This document shows, piece by piece, positions 11,479-23,206 of a DNA stretch of 64,000 nt; position 1 is the first letter of the stretch, and every line of letters starts with the position of its first letter. The position numbers and the translations under genes are program-made. This DNA is from Toxonevra muliebris. Taxonomy: Eukaryota > Arthropoda > Insecta > Diptera > Pallopteridae. The stretch is from the NCBI GenBank assembly GCA_963691655.1, contig OY829327.1, positions 62,260,079 to 62,324,078 on the forward strand, read 5' to 3'. The notes under the pieces were generated by a model, which was given only the letters and a program-made list of their open reading frames with translations, did no database searches and had not been told where the DNA came from.

Positions 11479-11480
11479 TA

Positions 11481-12999
11481 TGCCGCACAGTGATCCGTCC
11501 CCATATAAAAGTTAGACAAAAATAGAAGGAGTTATTTGAATTTGATGAAACTTAATTTCCTAAAGGATTATGGCATAATGATTTCAAAAATAGAATCGTT
11601 TGTTTTGGTACCGGTTACCCTTTTTTATAAAACCGGTTCTTATCCAATTTTTTTTAACCTTTTAATATACTATATAAATTATTGCTTGAATTTGGACGCG
11701 CCTAACTAAAAATTAAAAATACCATTTGCTAAAGGGTTATAGTATGCCGATTCTAAAATCGGTTTTTTGGTACCGATTTCGGTTTTCAGATAATTTTTTT
11801 TTTGCAGAAGCTTCATAATTAAAATAAATTAAATTAAAGTATCAGTGCAACTATTTTTTTCGGTTTGGGATAGAACACTATTTAAAATACAACGCTAACT
11901 CACCTTCTTAAAATGTCCCTACTTTTATCATAGATATATATAATAAAATAGATTTTCTAATTAAATATATTTTTATAAAACAGTCCGCTTTGCAAAATAC
12001 CAACACAAATTTAAATATTGACATAACGGCCAAAAGTAACTGTTTCAAAAATGCTGTTGGTTCTCGATAACGGGAACTAATTAAAACCAAGGGTGTTCAC
12101 GTTTGCGAATGCCAAAATTAATAGAATAGAGATTCCTAAAAACCATCATTTAACCCTCTAGTCACGCCCCCTTCCTTCTAAAACTTGTGTTTTTTTCTTT
12201 TAATTTCAAGAATTTTTTTTACCAATTCAAAATTTTGTACGCCAACATATGTAATTTGTATACCAAACATGGGCATTTTCCAATATTAGGAGACTCCTAA
12301 AACTCGGAGAAATTTAAATTCAATGTGTTGCCAACATATTTACTTGAGGTTTGTCACTAATAGGTTAAAATTTATGTTTTAGAATGTTTTGATGACCAAG
12401 CCATGAAAATTATGGTACTAAAAAAATTGCTTTGAAAAGTTGAAATAGTAGTTTAATAAATTTCTTCTTTTTTTTTTTTTTTTTTTGTATTTAATTTGTA
12501 TTTAGTATTAATAATGGTTTTCTCCTAAGGTTGGACGAAGTTGGCCAATTTTTTTCCACCATTTAAGAAAGTAAGGATTGCTATTAACAAAAAAAAGGCA
12601 CGAGACCACAACCTTTTGCAGCCTAATACTTTATATTCTTTACTGAAGTTGACGATTTTTTAAGTTTGTCTCTGAAAAAATATTAATTTAAAAAAAAAAA
12701 ATTCTAAAAAAAAGGTTCAATTAAAAAAAAATTATATGTTGTGAAGTAGGTAATATTATTTCTCTTTTAATAACAAAAAAAAATTAAAGCGCTGTCAATG
12801 ATACCTGATTTTTAAGCAATTTTTTTGTAAGAGTCATATTGTAAAAATTTTAATTTCTTATTTCAATATTTGCTTCTTAAATTGATCGACTTTGGCAAGT
12901 CCTAACTCCTTCAAAACACAACCGTTGTAAAAAATATTTTGGGTTCATTATACATATTATATTACCTTTAAAATGACATCAAAATTTAATGATCGGAGA
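11481..12999. other. AT-rich stretch, no gene seen
   Basis: Homopolymer-rich. TTTGGTACCG followed by GGTT or ATTT plus CCGGTT/TCGGTT words recur at 11600-11640 and 11765-11790. TTAACCCTCTAGT at 12152-12164 matches the termini of the piggyBac-type MITEs at 23970 and 53940, but I find no partner end nearby. Confidence 0.4.
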
Positions 13000-13776
13000 C
13001 ATAAATTTTTTTGATTTTTGTCCACTCTCTATGCACTGTGCGCCGGCTTCAGTAGAAGGAATGTCAGTCACATTTGTCACGTCTATACACATATCTACTT
13101 CAGCCGGAGCAGGGTTCGCAACACCGGACACCAAAGAAGAGTTGGTTGTAAAAAATTACAACCCCACTCTCCTGCAGGATGCGCTCTTTGTCGTAGACTC
13201 GAGAGACTTCTTCATTTGAGTTTGGGTTGTTTGTGTTCATTCTGTTTCGTCCGGTCACCTGCTCCTCCTGTTTGACCAGGGCGAAGCTGTGCATCCTGAC
13301 AAATCAGAATGCACGGCAACCTATTTAAAGATAAAGGGAAAGGGAAGGTCAACCGTGGCAGCGCCTCATACCACAGCAAGGCCACCGATACTCTCTGAGA
13401 CGGCCGTATATTAGAGATGCTCCGTAAAAAGACAGCCTAATTTTTAACCCTGGAAAATTAAAGGAAGCGGATCCACCATAATGACTGCATAAAATTTGTT
13501 AAAAAAAATTTAATGTATTCAGATGGCTGACCCGCCTCCGATGGCTTTCCAGAATTACTCCCCTGGCTGCCAAAGTATCCAATAGGCACGGGTCGCTTAA
13601 CACCTTGGATTAGGGAAGGCTTTGCATAAGAGGGTGTGCTCCCTCCGCCTGGACTTTCTTAGCAGTCACATATCAGAAATCAGATATGCAACTGTGTCCA
13701 GCCGTCACGACGTGGAGGTGATAGACCAAACTTCCATTAGATCATTCAATTACGGCACGTATCGAAATACATGTTG
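13000..13776 (-). mobile_element. LINE-C: 5' end of a LINE related to LINE-A
   Basis: Minus strand: a 5' UTR similar to that of LINE-A (13625-13776), then an ATG at 13238-13240 opening a short ORF1 start (MNTNNPNSNEEVSRVYDKER). The frame shifts near 13150 and coding-like sequence continues to about 13020 (VDMCIDVTNVTDIPSTEAG). The element stops there, so only the first 750 bp remain. Such 3'-lacking pieces arise by deletion rather than by the usual 5' truncation. Confidence 0.7.
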
Positions 13777-14866
13777 AGTGACTGACAGCCAAATGGTTAT
13801 AATGCAGTGCGATTTTTTGTCCTCTCCGTTGCCCAGTTTTCACCAGTTACGTTGATTACAAAATTCGGAAAAACTTACACAACGACAGTGGCTTTAAGTT
13901 ACCTTTGTACTCAATGTGACTGAGAAAATTCGCGCATGCCATCTATAATAAAATTTCTTATTTTTTGGTAACGGAGAGGACACTGAACTTACAATTAATT
14001 AAATCCTTGTTGCAAGTATTTACTATTAAAGCATAATCTCACTTTACTATTTACTGTTACTATTCTCACGAACTACGCTTGTCAAAACACTGAAAAATGC
14101 TCTTCTACGAAACATTAATTAAAGAGTTATTTTGGTTGCTCGTAAAAATTACGGAAACTTATAGATTTATTTGTCATAATTGTTTTCGTAAACTTGAATG
14201 GGTACTCTTTAAAATCATGTCTTGCACTTTTCCTTTTTTTTAAGTTCTTAGCCGACTTATCTGGTTTCGATTTTTTTGGAATGGCCGAGCATGTGCAGCT
14301 TTTAAAATAATAGTACTTTAATCTATTAGCGTCAAATTGGTTTGTAAAATATTTTTAGTTGTTGTTGGTATCATCTATTCATTATTATAGCTCAGTTCTG
14401 TGTAAAAATTCAAAAATAAATGCCTATATACGATAAGAAATTTGGGATGAAATAGAGCCATAATGTATTTGTAAGAAAGAGCTACAATTTTAAAAATTTA
14501 ATAACAAAGATTAAATATTTTTGCATAAAATATCTCGCTATCATCATTCATCTGGTAACACTACGTAAACATGCTATAGTTTACAGCCGATGTAAAACGA
14601 AGTTCTTTGCTCTTGCATATACGAGCTGAAAAGTCAAAGCAGTGTTCATCTCTGCATAACTTTCGAGCTAGTTTATTAATCAGCCGGTTTTTCAATAGAT
14701 AATATACTACCTAATTTGTTAGACTAACTCAATTTCCCGCTGCAGGGCCATTGCTCGCAATTTTTTACCTTAATACATTCCATTTTTGTCAACTCAAGCG
14801 ATTTTGATTTGTATATGACCGATCGACACATATTGATTCAAATGCAAAGAATGCAATGGTAGGTGT
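13777..14866. other. AT-rich stretch with one short inverted repeat
   Basis: GTCCTCTCCGTT at 13819-13830 is matched in inverse by AACGGAGAGGAC at 13971-13982, about 140 bp apart, possibly a small decayed MITE. Otherwise no gene. Confidence 0.4.
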
Positions 14867-14869
14867 CAG

Positions 14870-15803
14870 GGGTGCGATTCTGTAACTCGTTAGTGACAAT
14901 TTTCGGATCGCTAAGTGAAGTTAAGGACAATATTAACGATACTGCGATTCTGTAATAAATTTTTACCGATATTTGTCGCAAAGTTTGACATTTCGTTTAC
15001 GATAGTTGTCGTTAACTTTGCGATGAAAAACTTGGTGTCATTAAGCTTTGCGACAATAATCGAAACACATTTGTATTGAAATTTTGAAGCGATTTTGTGA
15101 AATATTAAAGATAAGTGGCTTAATTATTTAAGAAACAAGCAGCATCCAGGGTAACAAACGCATTCTATAACAAGATGTCGCTGCCAAAGTTAAATTTATG
15201 TCCACGCGCATTCCCTTCGAAGGTGCCATCGGTGCAATTGACTAGCCATATTGCTATTCAGTGACCATACGAGCACGAAGAAGCATATGTAAAGCACCAT
15301 GGATACCACTCAATTAATGTACAAATGGTAATCCAGTCTTGACAATCTCCTTCTGGCGCTCGCAAACTTTCATCGATGTTCGTCTTTTCAAGTCCTGCCA
15401 CACCGTAAGTAAATGTTTAAAAAAATGTAGAAATAAAGTGTCCCAAAACAGTTCCCGAAAATCCTTACCACTTGCCACTGCTCCGCCTTTTTATCAGTGC
15501 CACCTTCAGAGTTCAGCATCACCGCCAACTCCATCCATTTTTTGCGGCTCTCAATTTTTCCATGCAGAGAAGAAAACTTACCTTCCGCCAATTCTGCATT
15601 TTCCGAGAAAAATCCAGCGCGTGAACTTCGTTTTTTTGCACTCATTTTATCACAAAAAATTGGAAATTAATGAAAAAAAGCAATAATAGAAATGTCATTT
15701 GCTAACACAGAGTTACAGAATCAGTACATCGTTAGTGCAAGCGATAAAATCACAAATTGCGATATTGATTGTCGGTCGCCAAGAAAGTTATAGAATCGCA
15801 CCC
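14870..15803 (-). mobile_element. DNA transposon with GGGTGCGATTCT termini and CAG target duplication
   Basis: Terminal inverted repeats GGGTGCGATTCTGTAACT (14870 on) and the inverse of GGGTGCGATTCTATAACTTT (ending 15803). It is flanked by CAG at 14867-14869 and 15804-15806, a 3-bp direct repeat as made by PIF/Harbinger-like enzymes, though those usually prefer TWA. Subterminal GTCGCAAAGTTTGAC-type motifs recur. At 934 bp it is too short for a full transposase but holds one coding exon on the minus strand. Superfamily assignment is inference from TSD length and the Myb-like exon. Confidence 0.7.
15388..15645 (-). CDS. Myb/SANT-like DNA-binding protein exon of the CAG-TSD transposon
   Basis: Frame starting MSAKKRSSRAGFF. 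It contains KWMELAVMLNSEGGTDK followed by AEQWQ, the spacing of Myb/SANT-like domains in the accessory proteins of Harbinger-type transposons. The expected continuation, WQDLKRRTSMKVCERQK, appears about 80 bp further along the minus strand (about 15345-15395). A GTAAGG donor sits just after the QWQV codons and a GGCAG acceptor before DLKRR, so a short intron is likely and the tail of the continuous frame is intronic. Function would be binding of the transposon ends. No catalytic DDE domain is present here. Confidence 0.55.
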   Translation of the reverse strand: MSAKKRSSRAGFFSENAELAEGKFSSLHGKIESRKKWMELAVMLNSEGGTDKKAEQWQVVRIFGNCFGTLYFYIFLNIYLRCGRT

Positions 15804-15806
15804 CAG

Positions 15807-15936
15807 GGGTGCTATTCTGGAACTCGTTTGCTACAATTTTCTGATGTTATTTTAACGATACTGCGATTCTGTAACAAATTTTTACCGATATTTGTCGCAA
15901 AGTTTGGCATTTCTTTTACGATACTTGTCGTCAATT
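15807..15936 (-). mobile_element. second, partial copy of the CAG-TSD transposon
   Basis: Begins GGGTGCTATTCTGGAACTCG directly after the CAG that closes the first copy and follows the first copy's 5' sequence (GATACTGCGATTCTGTAAC, ATTTTTACCGATATTTGTCG) until about 15936. Two insertions thus share one CAG, suggesting the first element landed exactly at the edge of the second. Confidence 0.75.
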
Positions 15937-16044
15937 CACACCTTTCAGCTTGATTATTCAATCAAATCTAATGATATGGTCCAAGCAATTATTGCTTGAT
16001 CTATAGCTATTTGCGTTTGTTTTGAAGAAGTCGTAAAGCATGAA

Positions 16045-17160
16045 TTCTCGTCATACATTAAGAGCATACGAATGCATAAAGCGGTATACCTCTTACCGAT
16101 TTTTCTGAATCACCTATTGGAAATTCAACACACAAAATTATTTCTCCTGTTAATAAATAGGAGTATACAAATAAAACAATGTAACCAGCATATTCTGATT
16201 TCCTTGATTTATTGATTAGATCAGATACAGAAGTAGCCCTTGTTACACTTAGTGAAGCTACAAATGATAATTGAGGAATTGGTACAAATCTCACTCAAGC
16301 CATGATCATTTCCTCAAGAAATTGAGTTCTCAATGAACATTGTTTTGAACACATATCAAAGATCCCTTGAAAATAAAAAGGATCAAACAAAGGGTACAAA
16401 TAATCATACCGACCAGGAATAACTAAAGAATCAAGCTCTTTTAGTTGCAAAATATTAACATTATTAATATACCTTTGCCTCGCACCACGCTTTCTAAACA
16501 TTTCTGAAATAGAATACGTTACGAGAGAATTAGAAGCATTTTAAATATCAACATTGCCAATACAATTTACTTTAACTCGTGAAGCGTCAATAACCATCAA
16601 GAGGGTATTTCAAAGATGCCGGATCAGCAACTCTTCGTGTATTCAAAAATAAAGTCTTTGGTTGTCTCAAGACAAAGTGAGACTTTAAAAACCGCTCTTC
16701 AAATAAATTTATTAAATCTTTGAAAAAACCAATTAAATTCCACTTAACTGGTGTTTGAGCATTCCTTATTATATAATACTCAGAATTTGGATGATCAAAC
16801 CACACTGAATATAACTGATCTAAGATTTCAACATCTTTAATCTCAAACTCATCAGACTTTCTTAAAAAAGAAGCAATTTCATTACTTTCCAATGGTGTTA
16901 TCTCCCTAGAACCTATATATTAAATTCGAGAGAAATAAACTTTGAAATAATTTTTTGTATCGACGTTTTGTCTTTAGATCCAAATGGATCATCTGCTTTA
17001 TTTTCCACTGAACCAGAGCCACTTTGCGAAGAGCTCTAATCTAATACACTTTCTTCTTTTAAAGTAATAACACTTTCTGTCTTTTCATTTGGGCTAAAAC
17101 TATTCACTAATGTAATAGTTTCTTTTGCGGCTTCTTTCTTTCTTCTTTAGTCAGAACAAT
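16045..17160 (-). pseudogene. decayed protein gene, not a LINE; possible endogenous viral element
   Basis: Minus-strand coding remnant read from about 17160 down. Pieces: an acidic Ser/Thr-rich segment (about 16925-17130, one internal stop), a 101-codon block 16587-16892 (VEILDQLYSVWFDH; KWNLIGFFKDLINLF), and a 147-codon block 16058-16501 interrupted only by one TGA at 16295-16297 (GRYDYLYPLFDPFYFQGIFD; then FVPIPQLSFVASLSVTRATS). Residue composition is that of a folded, non-repetitive protein and shows none of the EN, RT, RNase H or transposase motifs. The arrangement (disordered acidic head, then helical body) would fit a nucleoprotein of a negative-strand RNA virus captured in the genome, but this is a guess. 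A broken host or transposon gene is the alternative. Confidence 0.35.
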
Positions 17161-17597
17161 CTTATTTTTTCTGTCGTTAATTAACAATTTAATAATCCAC
17201 TTACAACGGTGCAATACAATGCAGAAAATACTTTTTTTTTAAATTTGATTTAAATTTGCGACAGCAATCGAAACATATTTTTATTGTTTAATTAAGTTTC
17301 GATATCAATTTTATCACGTCAATTTCATTATTCCCATGATTACTTTATTCATAAGTTTCTATTATGAATTTTAAAATCGAATTTTCACAAAGCTACTCTA
17401 GCTTGTAGAAAGCTTGTTGAAATGTATCCTCTAAATAATCAGTATCCATCCTAGAAAAAGAAATATTAATTATAATTTAATAATTATAAAAATTCTTAAT
17501 TTTCTATTAGACCAATTTATGTATTGTTAACGAGATTATAATGACAGGCTTTTTGGTCGAAATTTTCATACGCAAATAGTTAACTATTTCATACTTT

Positions 17598-17642
17598 TTT
17601 CCCAACGTTTCGGCGCAAATTTTAGGCCTTCTTCAGGGGATT
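17598..17642 (-). ncRNA. Penelope-type hammerhead-like motif
   Basis: On the minus strand: TCCC, then CTGAAGA (17630-17636), a GGC...GCC hairpin, GAAAC (17607-17611) and GTTGGGA. CUGANGA and GAAAC are the hammerhead core. TCCC/GGGA would be helix I, and ACGU a loopless two-pair helix III with GUU as cleavage triplet, as reported for Penelope-like elements. Weak point: one extra unpaired A follows CUGAAGA and stem II is only about 3 bp, so activity may be low or lost. No Penelope RT is seen nearby. Confidence 0.45.
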
Positions 17643-20600
17643 TTTATTTATTTATAGTAAATACTATTTGTAAAACATTCAGTCAAGTAATTAAATTAGA
17701 TAAAATAACATAGCACATGCTAACAAAAATTTTTGAGGTTTTCGTTTGCAAATTTCCCGATTGTCTTTCCGAGGTATCTAATTAATTTTGCATCGGCAAT
17801 TTTAGGCTATTGCGCTAGGTGGTAATGCTATAATTCATTCGTGACTCATTTTGCAAAATTTTACTGAAATAAATCGTTACAAAAATATTAATTTTGCACC
17901 CAGCTTCCTAATTTCAGGATGGAAATGTGTGTATCCTCTTAGGAAACAAAAAATTGGCCCTGAGCTGTGTATGCATATTTTTGAACATTCGTTTTTATCA
18001 CATTTAGAGAATATACAAAAAGGAAAATGTTGAAAAATTTTCATGTCTCCTTTTTTATTCAAAAGTCTTAAATAGATCTAAGTGTCCATGGCATGTCCAT
18101 TTACTTAGCCAAACATATATAATTCATATCAAAGTTCTTCATCTTCTTTTAATTCCTTTTTTATTCCATGTAAAACAATATCGAGAAAGTCGATTAACCG
18201 ACCTTAAAGGATTTCAAATTTAGGATTTTAAATTATGATCAATTCAGAAGTTGAAAATCAATTTCTTTCCAATTGCACATCCCTACCGATTAGGCACCAC
18301 GCGGAAACTACAATGGCATGGCAATTCAAATATTTAGCATTTGAAGCACAAATCTCTTTTTTAGCGTGATAACGACGTTCCTATACTATTTGCTACTACT
18401 ACTATGTCGGCATAACATCCCACGGAGCGCTTAGGCCTAACTTTTTGCATCCTTTGTTGTTGTGTGAGTTATATTTGAAGGGAGCTACAGTTTTATACCG
18501 AATCTGAACGGCGAAGTGAAAAGCTTAAGCATAGGCAATTTTTACTCTTGAAGGTTTGCCATTCCCAGCCAAAAGTTGGTGCCGTGTAGATAAATTTTTA
18601 TTTTCTATTTTCGATTTTTGCCCTTGCCGAGATTTCTAGATTATTTAGGTCTTAAACTAATTTGTTTAAATTTATATTATTATAGAGTAATATCGCAGAA
18701 ATTTTAAGATGTGATAATATTGAATTTTCAACTTTAATAATACGGGAGTTTTTTCAGATATAAACTTTGAGTCCGAGGAGACACGTTTAAATTCAAATAT
18801 TTTTGCCTGAAACTTTGACAGTTTATATTTTTCACATAAAGGAACAAAATTAAGGGGCGTAGAGTAAAAACGATATATAAAAAATTTTCCCCCATATGCC
18901 TAAGGACCACTCTAATGTGCATATATAGCTACAAATATTTAGTAAAATAAAAGTACAATAACTTGAAAACTGTTGGAGGTATGATAATGAAAGTTTGTGC
19001 GTATACATATTAAGCTAGTGCTAATAACCATAACGAATTCCAGGTTCCAGGTTAACTATTGCCATTTATCTCATTAAAAAGTGAATTTTTTCGCAAAAAT
19101 TTCAAATTTTTCCTTACATTACAGCTTGGACATGTACTTAATATTGAAAATGTATTATGGGAACTATTGAGCTGCTAACTACCAAACTTTACATCCATAT
19201 ATACTTTAATATTGGTAAAGATGTCTAAAAACCTGAGCAAAAATTTTTTTTTTCAAATCGATTTGTTGAAAAATTGTGGCGTATAGTGAAAAAACTAAAA
19301 ACGCCATCGTGTTCAGCGTGCCTGAATTAAAATCGTTTAAAAAAATTTTCTCATGCTAATTTTGTATAAAATTTACAGTTTTTCAATCAAAACATGGTTC
19401 AATTTCACTCGTAGATTAAAACTTTCTAAGAATAAAATATTGCCTTAGTTATCCTTAAAAAAAAAATTGTTTTGAGAACAATTACTTTAAATTCAATATT
19501 TTAGAAGTTATCAACGATTAAAGCTATTTACCTTTTTAAAGCCTATTTTTCAGCAAAAAAGCTTTCTATCAATACCTATGGAAATTCGAGAGTGAAATTG
19601 GATGAAAATATTTGTTGATCGACAATGTTTTTATTAACTTAGCTTTAAATTGACAGTATTAGCGTGAAGTTTCGATGTGTCTAAATAAATTGTTTATAAA
19701 TTTATTAAAAAACATCATTGTGGATTTGAATACTTGTGGTAATTGCAATCTGTTGAAGCATCACACCTATTTTTTTTTGTAAAGTATTATGCGTTTATGA
19801 ATGTACATTTTATGCACCAATCTGCAACTTTTCCTTGTTTTGATATTTATAGATACCAGTTTCAATGCGAAAAATAGGTTTTAAAAGTTTTTTAAAACCT
19901 ATTTTTTTGAAATGGCGAAAAACTCAATTTTTTTTGTTTGGATTCTTTATGTAAAATTTACATGGCCATTTACGACGTTATGTCGCGTTAGTGACATTTT
20001 CGCAACTAAATTTTTATTGACCAACTTGAACGTATTTGGAAAATAACTAATAAATATGAGTCGGAATGCAAAGTCTTATAGATAGATATATGCATTCTTA
20101 ATTTATGTCTTATCGTTTTTGGACCCTATAGAAAAGTTGTTTAGTAGAAAAAGAAGCACACTTTTTGCGAACATAAGAGTCAACCATCTAAGCTCCATAC
20201 CACAAATTTCGGAAGTTTTTTAAGTACAGGTTAGGGGTCGTTCACATATTACGTAACGCAATTTTTGACCAATTTTGACCCCTCCCCCCCTGGTCGTACC
20301 AAAACGGCTCACCCACCTCCCCCCCCTAGTAACGTAACTAATTTTTATTTATGAAATTTGTTCTTTTTTTTTAATTTGACCTATTTATATCGATATCTTT
20401 TGAATCAGTTAACCATTTAAAAATCTGATTATACATGTTTGCTATCACAATACCTTTCATTTAGTTTCAAGACCAATCGGGATGATAAAAATTTGTAATT
20501 GTGAATTTTAGTAGGTATGAAAATACTTGCATGATTTAAAGCAAATAACGTGGGATGCATGTGAATAGAGATAAAATTCTTGGCGACTTAGGTGAACTAT

Positions 20601-21234
20601 TCATCCATCAATTTCCTAATGCGTGCGACCCATATATAGTTTAAAATGGATTGCGAAATTCCACTCGAACAGACACCATTGAAAGCGAGTTGATATAAAC
20701 ATGGTAAAATGAAATGTCATTTAGAAAAATAAGTAGTAGTAGTATTAGTAGTGAGAATTTTAATATTTAAAAAAATACAGAAAATTCTAATTACAATATT
20801 AATATTATTAATAACTTTGGACATGGCATAATGTCGTCAGCCATAAATTCAAAATTGTGTAGCTTTCATTGTTAAAATATGATATGGTAAAAACATTATA
20901 ACAAATCATAAATTTCCGGAAATTGTCTTTTGTCAGTAAACCTAGTGTGCGATTTAAATAGTTTCCGTGGTGTCTAAGTGCAAATTTCTTATTTTTTTTT
21001 GTATGGAGCAGTTTGCAAGAAACTAGAATACGTTTTCTGTTTCCCGAAGATTGCAGATGGTAAACACCGTATAATCAGATTGTCTGTATAGGTAATATTT
21101 AAATGGCAGCAGCTCACTACGCGCGCGGCATTTTCATGAGATCGTCACGGTGCTGAAGAGGTCTTGAAAATAATTATTTTCTGCCATGTTGAGCGTTGGC
21201 ATCTTAAAGCTACTCGAGTTCTCGAGCTTGCCCT
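17643..21234. other. 3.6 kb AT-rich, no gene seen
   Basis: No supported coding region. 19869-19908 holds an inverted repeat (AAAATAGGTTTTAAAA against TTTTAAAACCTATTTT). 20226-20340 has the GGGTCGTTCACATATTACGTAACGC / GACCCCTCCCCCC / AGTAACGTAAC pattern that I associate with old insect repeat termini, but cannot name. Polypurine and poly(A) tracts are frequent. Confidence 0.4.
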
Positions 21235-22220
21235 ATGAAATCAGTTTATACCTTGATTCTATTTTTTCATAAGCCAACTCTGTCTATACTTAGGTCTACC
21301 TCATGTTCCGAAGCCAAACTAATCCAAGCTCCACAACATTGTTTTCTTGTAGCCAGCAGGTCGGATGCGACAATTTTTGTCAGTTTGTGGGTTCGCAACT
21401 CCATCACCTTCATTACGTAATCAAAATGGGTTCTAAGAGTATATTTAAACAACAGAGGAAGACCCGTTTCTGGGTCTGTATTTGGGCGTGCTTGCTGGCA
21501 GTCGAAACATTTTCTTTAAGAAGAAGCTTTTCGACATCTTCATAATGCAAGCACCCCAAATTTGTGCTGTGTAGCACATTATGGATCTTGCAGTGGCTAG
21601 AAACAACTTGTACTTAATGCTTGGCTGTATATTCTGTTTTTCAAAAAACGGCTTCCATGTGGTATTTATCGCAATCATGGAGTTAGTTAATTTTTCATAT
21701 TTAGCGTTTACGTAACTCCAAGGTACTTCAGCTGCGAACTCTTTCTATTTCTTTATCCGCAAAGATAAATGCTCATCAGGGACCTTCCGCGTCTATTTTC
21801 GTCGTATTTTTTTCTTATCTCCACTGATCACAAGGTCCCACAATTTGCAGTATTCATGGAGACTATCGAGCGTCTTTTGCAGTTCTTTGGCCGTTTTTGT
21901 TAGAAGAACCATGTCATCCGCATACATGAGCACCTTAATTGTTGTACCACGGCAAATCACACTTCCAGGAAGATAAGTTTACACATCGTCAATGACGACC
22001 GCAAAGAGTAGTGGCCTGAGGCTACCTTGTTTTACTCTTGTGTTATTTTCGAAGCGAGGCAATAAGGATTTTCCGACTGTAGCGACGCTACCATTATACA
22101 TTTCAGCTATTGTATTTATAATTTTGGTAGAGATACCAAGGTTGCTCAGTTTGTAGAACAAGCTGCTCCTATTTATTGTGTCAAAAGTTGCTTTAAAATC
22201 TATGAAGCATATGTAAAATT
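21235..22220 (-). pseudogene. LINE reverse transcriptase remnant, shifted frames
   Basis: Minus strand. 21979-22161 carries LFYKLSNLGIST, MYNGSVATV and the RVKQGSLRPLLFAV block (RT motif 4, normally QG-LSPLLF). 21850-21950 reads through the KVLMYADDMVLL active-site box, intact by eye, and LDSLHEYCKLW. 21445-21678 covers the C-terminal part (KYKLFLATARSIMCYTAQIWG). Several frameshifts and stops separate the pieces. The style differs from the RNase H-bearing LINEs and is closer to the CR1/L2/RTE range. Neither terminus is defined. Confidence 0.8.
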
Positions 22221-22599
22221 TTTCTTTTCTCAGAAGATAGGCTCAATAGTGAAATAATGGTATCTTCAAAAACCTGTTTTTAACCATTATGAGTTTTTCG
22301 TTATCCATAACCAATATCGTAGCCACTATCAGCAGGTTTACTATTTTTGTAAGTGTCGTTATATGGTTTTTTCGGGATAAAAAGTTAGCGTTTTTTGAAT
22401 ATTTTTGTAAAATATATATCAAAGAAGTGTTAAGCCCTATGCAACAAATGTGTTGCATTGTTAACGTAGTTTTCCAAAAAAAAAAAAAAACGTTAATATT
22501 TTTAGAAGTCTATGAAAACTTTTAGACAATGTATAACAGGCTTTTTTTTTTGTAAGAAGTATTTAAGAATACACAACTCAGACAAGTTTTACGTCCATT

Positions 22600-23100
22600 G
22601 TACTATATCCTGCTACTCTTTAAATCTACCAGATTTATTAATAAATCTACGCAGGCTATTGGGTTTTCCAAAACAATCAAGACTGGATTTACAATGCATA
22701 ACCAGTTTAGACGTGGTTAGAGGATTAAGCAAGGATTTAAGCGCATCCTGACTTTCACTAAATACATAGATACTCCTTTCTCTCCAACCATTATCAATAG
22801 CATGGCCCATTGCCTTGATGATTGTAAAAATTTCGGCTTGAAAAACAGAAGCATACAACCCAAAAGAGAAGTATTCTGTTCTGGAGCCGTCAGTGAAAAT
22901 ACGCTTACAATCAACTCCTGGTCCAGGTTCCTAACTAAGTTTGGAATTCGTATTGTATAGCGCTTTTTTAAAACAGGAATTGTTGGCTTTGTATCGGATG
23001 GCATTGATAGAACTGTTAGGTCCAAGTCAGTATCTTCAACAAAGTCACTAATATCCCAACAAGTGTCATACCAATACTCATTGCGTCCGCAATAAAATAA
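22600..23100 (-). pseudogene. LINE RNase H fragment
   Basis: 22613-22858 encodes YASVFQAEIFTI (second catalytic carboxylate) and VFSESQDALKSL (third; the usual TDSQ is SESQ here), with the conserved MHCKSSLD following. The upstream TDGS-type strand is in another frame at about 22870-22900 and the region before it at 22910-23100. RT is not attached and the C-terminal half is missing. Confidence 0.75.
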
Positions 23101-23206
23101 ATGATGAAACGCTAGAGAAATTATATATAAGTACCATGTATACAATTATACTCACTTTTACTGCAAGCAAATATATTGATTTTCTTTCTTTCATTTTTAT
23201 TTACAG

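Larger units (their letters stand above)
10143..11480 (-). mobile_element. LINE-B: internally deleted LINE fragment
   Basis: Minus-strand remnant reading 11480 to 10143: ORF1-like sequence joined directly to the ORF2 linker and the first RT blocks. The endonuclease domain is absent, as are most of RT and the 3' end. Element ends are not visible; the RT side stops abruptly at about 10143 next to a T8 run. Confidence 0.85.

Noticed and set aside
12152..12170. TTAACCCTCTAGT as a third piggyBac-type MITE
   Set aside because: Only one end found; no inverted partner or TTAA within 1 kb.
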